DNA of 64,000 nucleotides, taken from Promicromonospora sp049532985. Its GTDB lineage: Bacteria; Actinomycetota; Actinomycetes; Actinomycetales; Cellulomonadaceae. The stretch's first letter is position 1; each line of letters opens with the position of its first letter. Shown piece after piece: positions 61,004 to 64,000 of this stretch. The stretch lies in assembly GCF_049532985.1 (NCBI RefSeq), contig NZ_CP186693.1, positions 124,001 to 188,000 on the forward strand, in the 5' to 3' direction. The notes below the pieces were generated by a model. It was given only the letters and a program-made list of their open reading frames with translations, was not told the DNA's origin and made no database searches. The translations under genes and the position numbers were made by a program.

Positions 61004-62893
61004 GTGACCGACGTCGACAGCGGCAGCAGGGCGACCGGACCCGGGCCGTTCCCCGCCGGCGTCCGTCTCGACGACCCGGCGGTGGTGCGTTCCTGGACCC
61101 GCGGCGCGACCGCGGCCCTGCGGCGTGAGCGCGGCGCGATCGACCGGGTCAACGTCTTCCCCGTGGCGGACGCCGACACCGGCACCAACCTCTACCTGAC
61201 CCTGCGGGAGGGGGAGCGAGCCGTCGAGCGTGCGCCCGCCGACGCGAGCGGACCGGAGCTCCTGGCGACCCTCGCGCGGGCGGCCCTGCTGGGCGCCCGC
61301 GGCAACTCCGGCGTGATCCTCAGCGAGTGGCTGCGCGGGCTGGCGGTCGCCGCACGGCGCGGGGGCGATGCCGCCGACCTGCTCCGGCGGGCCGCGGTGT
61401 CCGCGCGGTCCGCGGTCGAGCGGCCGGCCGAGGGGACCATCCTCACCGCGGCGGACGCAGCGGCGGACGCAGCGGCGGGTGTGGCGGCGGATGTCGCACT
61501 GGGTATGGCGGCGGACGCGGCGGCGGACGTCGCAGCGGATACGGCGGCGGACGCAGCGGCCGGCGCCGTGCGCGGGCCGGAGGCCGGGCCGAGCAGCGGC
61601 GCGGGCGGGGACACCGCCGCCGTGGCCGCAGCGGCGGCCGCGGCGCGGGCCGCAGCCCGGTCGAGCCGGGACGAGCTCGACGCCCTGCGGACGGCGGGTG
61701 TGCTCGACGCCGGGGCGCTCGGCCTGGTTCTCGTGCTCGACGCGCTGGTGGCGGCGGTGTCCGGGCTGCCGGCCGCTCCCGGGGCGGAGCCGGCGCCCGG
61801 CGGAGTGTCAGTGGCGGACGGCAGCATGGACACCGTGAACCTGGACGAGCTGCTGGACGCCGCCGCGGGGTTCCCCGTGCCCCGGCCCGCGGAGCCGCCG
61901 CACGGCGCACCGCACGGCACCGGCGCGCTGGAGCTGATGTTCGTGCTCACGGGCCCGGTCGGGGACGGTCCGGAGTCCGTGGCGGCCGGGCTGCGCACCG
62001 CGCTCGCCGAGGTGGGCGACTCGGTGGTCGTGGTCGGCGGGGACGCCGGCACGGGCACGGGTGTGTGGCAGGCGCACGTCCACACCGACCGCCTCGACGC
62101 CGCGCTCGCCGTCGCGGCGGCCGCCGGTCGTGCGGGGACGCTCGCCCAGGTGCACGTGCGGCACCTGGAGGCGGCCGGGCAGCACGAGTGGGGCGTGGTC
62201 GCGGCCACCGCGGCCCCGGCGCTGGCGGCGGAGCTGGCGCGGGCCGGCGCCGTCGTGCTGCTGACGGGCGGGGTCGACGCTGTGGTGGAGTCGCTGACGC
62301 CCGACGACGTGGGGCGGGCCGCCGGGTCGACGGGCGCGCGGCGGGTGCTGTTCCTCGGGCCGGGGGTGGCGTCCGCGGGCGAAGGGACGCCCGGCGTCGC
62401 GGACACGGCGGCGGCCGATGCAGTGGCGGCCGATGCAGTGGCGGCCGATGCAGTGGCGGCCGATGCAGTGGCGGCCGGCGCGGGCACGCCGTTCGACGTC
62501 GGCGAGGTGGTGGCCGTGACGACGCCGTCGGACGTGCACGCCGTGGTGGCGCTCGCGGCCCTCGGGACGGTGCTGCCGTTCGGCGTGCCGGCCGACCCCG
62601 GCGTCGATGCGCGCACGGTGGTGACCGACGCGCTCGACGGGCTCGTCGTGGTGACGGCGGGAGCCGACGGTGCGACCGGCGTCCTGCACGGTGCTGCCGG
62701 CCCCGCGACCACGGTCGTGACGGCTCTGCTGGACGCCGGCGTCCCGGACGACCTGCCCGAGCGTCTCGCGGCGACGCTCGCCGGGCGCGCGCCGGACGCC
62801 GAGCTCGTGGTGCTGGCGACCGGCCTCCCGGGCGACGGCGTGCGCCTGGGCGTGGAGTCCGGCGTCGGGCAGGAGACGGAGGGGGACGCATGA
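61004..62893 (+). CDS. DAK2/DhaL-domain protein, FakA-like kinase subunit
   Basis: A 629-aa protein. The N-terminal DhaL-like domain has NVFPVADADTGTNLYLTL (Mg-ATP Asp residues), LLGARGNSGVILSEWLRG and AGVLDAGALGLVLVLDAL. A C-terminal DegV-type binding part is not present as such, but the middle FVLTGPVGDGPESVAAGLRT matches FakA/YloV. FakA phosphorylates fatty acids held by FakB. Ala/Asp-rich low-complexity insertions lie at about 145-215 and 470-490. The GTG at 61004 follows AGGAGG. Its stop overlaps recG (ATGA), the usual synteny. Confidence 0.9.
   Translation: MTDVDSGSRATGPGPFPAGVRLDDPAVVRSWTRGATAALRRERGAIDRVNVFPVADADTGTNLYLTLREGERAVERAPADASGPELLATLARAALLGARGNSGVILSEWLRGLAVAARRGGDAADLLRRAAVSARSAVERPAEGTILTAADAAADAAAGVAADVALGMAADAAADVAADTAADAAAGAVRGPEAGPSSGAGGDTAAVAAAAAAARAAARSSRDELDALRTAGVLDAGALGLVLVLDALVAAVSGLPAAPGAEPAPGGVSVADGSMDTVNLDELLDAAAGFPVPRPAEPPHGAPHGTGALELMFVLTGPVGDGPESVAAGLRTALAEVGDSVVVVGGDAGTGTGVWQAHVHTDRLDAALAVAAAAGRAGTLAQVHVRHLEAAGQHEWGVVAATAAPALAAELARAGAVVLLTGGVDAVVESLTPDDVGRAAGSTGARRVLFLGPGVASAGEGTPGVADTAAADAVAADAVAADAVAADAVAAGAGTPFDVGEVVAVTTPSDVHAVVALAALGTVLPFGVPADPGVDARTVVTDALDGLVVVTAGADGATGVLHGAAGPATTVVTALLDAGVPDDLPERLAATLAGRAPDAELVVLATGLPGDGVRLGVESGVGQETEGDA
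62411..62470 (+). repeat. Four 15-bp tandem repeats in the DAK2 gene
   Basis: Four exact units of GCGGCCGATGCAGTG at 62411, 62426, 62441 and 62456, in frame, encoding AADAV repeats. Confidence 0.92.
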
Positions 62894-64000
62894 CCGCACG
62901 GGTGGAGGAGCGGTTGGAGCGCGCGTTCGACAAGCGCACCGCGACGGCGCTGGGCAAGCTCGGGCTGCGCACCGTGGGCGACCTGCTCGGGCACTACCCG
63001 CGCCGGTACGCGGACCCGGGTGCCCTGGAGGACATCGCGGCCCTCCAGGTCGGTGAGCACGTGACCATCCTGGCCAAGGTCGAGCAGGCGACCGTACGGC
63101 CCATGCGCAACCGCAACGGGGCGCTGATGGAGGTGGTCGTGACGGACGGGACCAGCCGGCTCTCGCTCACCTTCTTCGGCAAGCACCGCGGCTCGCTCTA
63201 CAGCCACGAGAAGCGGCTCGTGCCCGGCGCGAAGGGCCTGTTCACGGGCACCGTCGGGCTCTACCGGGGCACACGCCAGCTCACGCACCCGGACTTCACG
63301 CTCATGGGGGAGGAGTCCGACCTCGACAGCGACGAGGCGCTCCTGGAGCACGCCACCAAGCCCATCCCGATCTATCCGGCGGCGGCCGGCATCCCGAGCT
63401 GGAAGATCCAGGGCGCCCTGCGGGTGGTGCTGGACACCCTGACCGATGCCGACGTGCCCGACCCGGTGCCCGACGAGGTCCGGGAACGCCATGGCTTGCC
63501 CGGCCGGGCCGCGGCCCTGCGCAGCCTGCACCGGCCCGCGACCATGGAGGAGGCCTACCGGGCGCGGCACCGGATGCGGTTCGAGGAGGCGTTCGTGCTG
63601 CAGGCGGCGCTCGCGCAGCGCCGCGCGCGCACGGCGGCCGAGGACGCCACCGCCCGCCCGCCGCTGCCCGCGGGCACGCCCGGCCTCCTGGCCGACTTCG
63701 ACGCGTCGCTGCCGTTCACGCTCACCGACGGCCAGCGCTCCGTGGGGCAGGAGATCGCCGCCGAGCTCGCCGACCCCCGCCCCATGCACCGCCTGCTCCA
63801 GGGTGAGGTGGGCAGCGGCAAGACGGTGGTCGCGCTGCGCGCCATGCTCCAGGTGGTCGACGCCGGCGGCCAGGCCGCGCTGCTCGCTCCCACCGAGGTG
63901 CTGGCCGCGCAGCACGCCCGGACGCTGCGCACCCTCCTCGGTCCCCTGGCGGAGGGCGGCACGCTGTTCGGGGCGGAACGCACGGGCGCGAGCACCCGCG
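62890..64000 (+). CDS. recG: ATP-dependent DNA helicase RecG, 3' end missing
   Basis: The first 370 codons of RecG. The wedge domain has LGLRTVGDLLGHYPRRYADP and the OB fold VTILAKVEQATVRPMRNRN. The helicase lobe begins FTLTDGQRSVGQEI with Walker A LLQGEVGSGKTVVALRAML and the APTEVLAAQHARTL motif. RecG remodels stalled forks and D-loops. The ATG overlaps the DAK2 stop. The gene continues past the right edge and looks intact to there. Confidence 0.97.
   Translation, partial: MTARVEERLERAFDKRTATALGKLGLRTVGDLLGHYPRRYADPGALEDIAALQVGEHVTILAKVEQATVRPMRNRNGALMEVVVTDGTSRLSLTFFGKHRGSLYSHEKRLVPGAKGLFTGTVGLYRGTRQLTHPDFTLMGEESDLDSDEALLEHATKPIPIYPAAAGIPSWKIQGALRVVLDTLTDADVPDPVPDEVRERHGLPGRAAALRSLHRPATMEEAYRARHRMRFEEAFVLQAALAQRRARTAAEDATARPPLPAGTPGLLADFDASLPFTLTDGQRSVGQEIAAELADPRPMHRLLQGEVGSGKTVVALRAMLQVVDAGGQAALLAPTEVLAAQHARTLRTLLGPLAEGGTLFGAERTGASTR

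Overview
The window reads as chromosome from a high-GC Gram-positive actinobacterium, probably order Micrococcales. The reasons are very strong G/C third-position bias, pervasive GTG starts with 1-4 bp stop/start overlaps, many leaderless promoters, and a core set murA-plsC-gpsA-ddl-DUF3515-thiL-rpmB-DAK2-recG. Species is not determined. No tRNA, rRNA, transposase, integrase or CRISPR array was seen.

Region 1 (1-22251) is a defence island. It holds, in order: a HTH/NB-ARC/WD40 STAND ATPase coupled to a gene cut by the left edge; a four-gene operon of DUF499 ATPase, small unknown protein, DUF1156 adenine methylase and PLD/SNF2 helicase (helicase-methylase-ATPase architecture); a convergent, tightly coupled three-gene operon of unknown protein, HTH-ImmA/IrrE peptidase and PD-(D/E)XK-like protein; a MazG-like pyrophosphohydrolase followed by a nuclease-like/DUF2075 helicase coupled to an ankyrin protein; and an HNH endonuclease with a PUA-like head and zinc ribbon. 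The second and third modules are the best candidates for something not yet described as a unit.

Region 2 (22.3-26.3 kb) encodes envelope or secreted proteins: a GH16-like protein, a His-rich tandem-repeat protein, an NlpC/P60 hydrolase and a DUF1906 glycoside-hydrolase-like protein with SH3 repeats.

Region 3 (26.4-32.9 kb) is a divergent cell-wall cluster: acyltransferase-ddl on one side and racemase-membrane protein-CapA-VanX-like peptidase on the other. The racemase carries Asn where alanine racemases have Tyr354, plus a TND-I-L motif as in VanT serine racemases. Together with a second ddl and a VanX-type peptidase this looks like a VanC/VanG-like D-Ser pathway in which VanT is split into separate genes, or a D-Ser supply for peptidoglycan.

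Region 4 (33-42.7 kb) is accessory metabolism: an epoxide-hydrolase-like enzyme with a divergent CGNR regulator, a nucleotidyltransferase-Nudix fusion, an A/T-richer orphan membrane protein, a TctCBA tricarboxylate transporter, a TauE-like permease and an MHS-type MFS transporter.

Region 5 (42.9-64 kb) is the murein/phospholipid/ribosome core. It is interrupted between gpsA and ddl by about 9.3 kb of accessory genes (AMIN lipoprotein, GlxA-like regulator, MFS, PLP-dependent Cys/Met enzyme, acyl-CoA dehydrogenase, aldehyde dehydrogenase, acyl-CoA ligase). recG is cut by the right edge. At least nine genes in the window have a TAnnnT hexamer exactly 6-7 nt before the start codon, the signature of leaderless transcription, and several convergent gene pairs are separated by long perfect hairpins.
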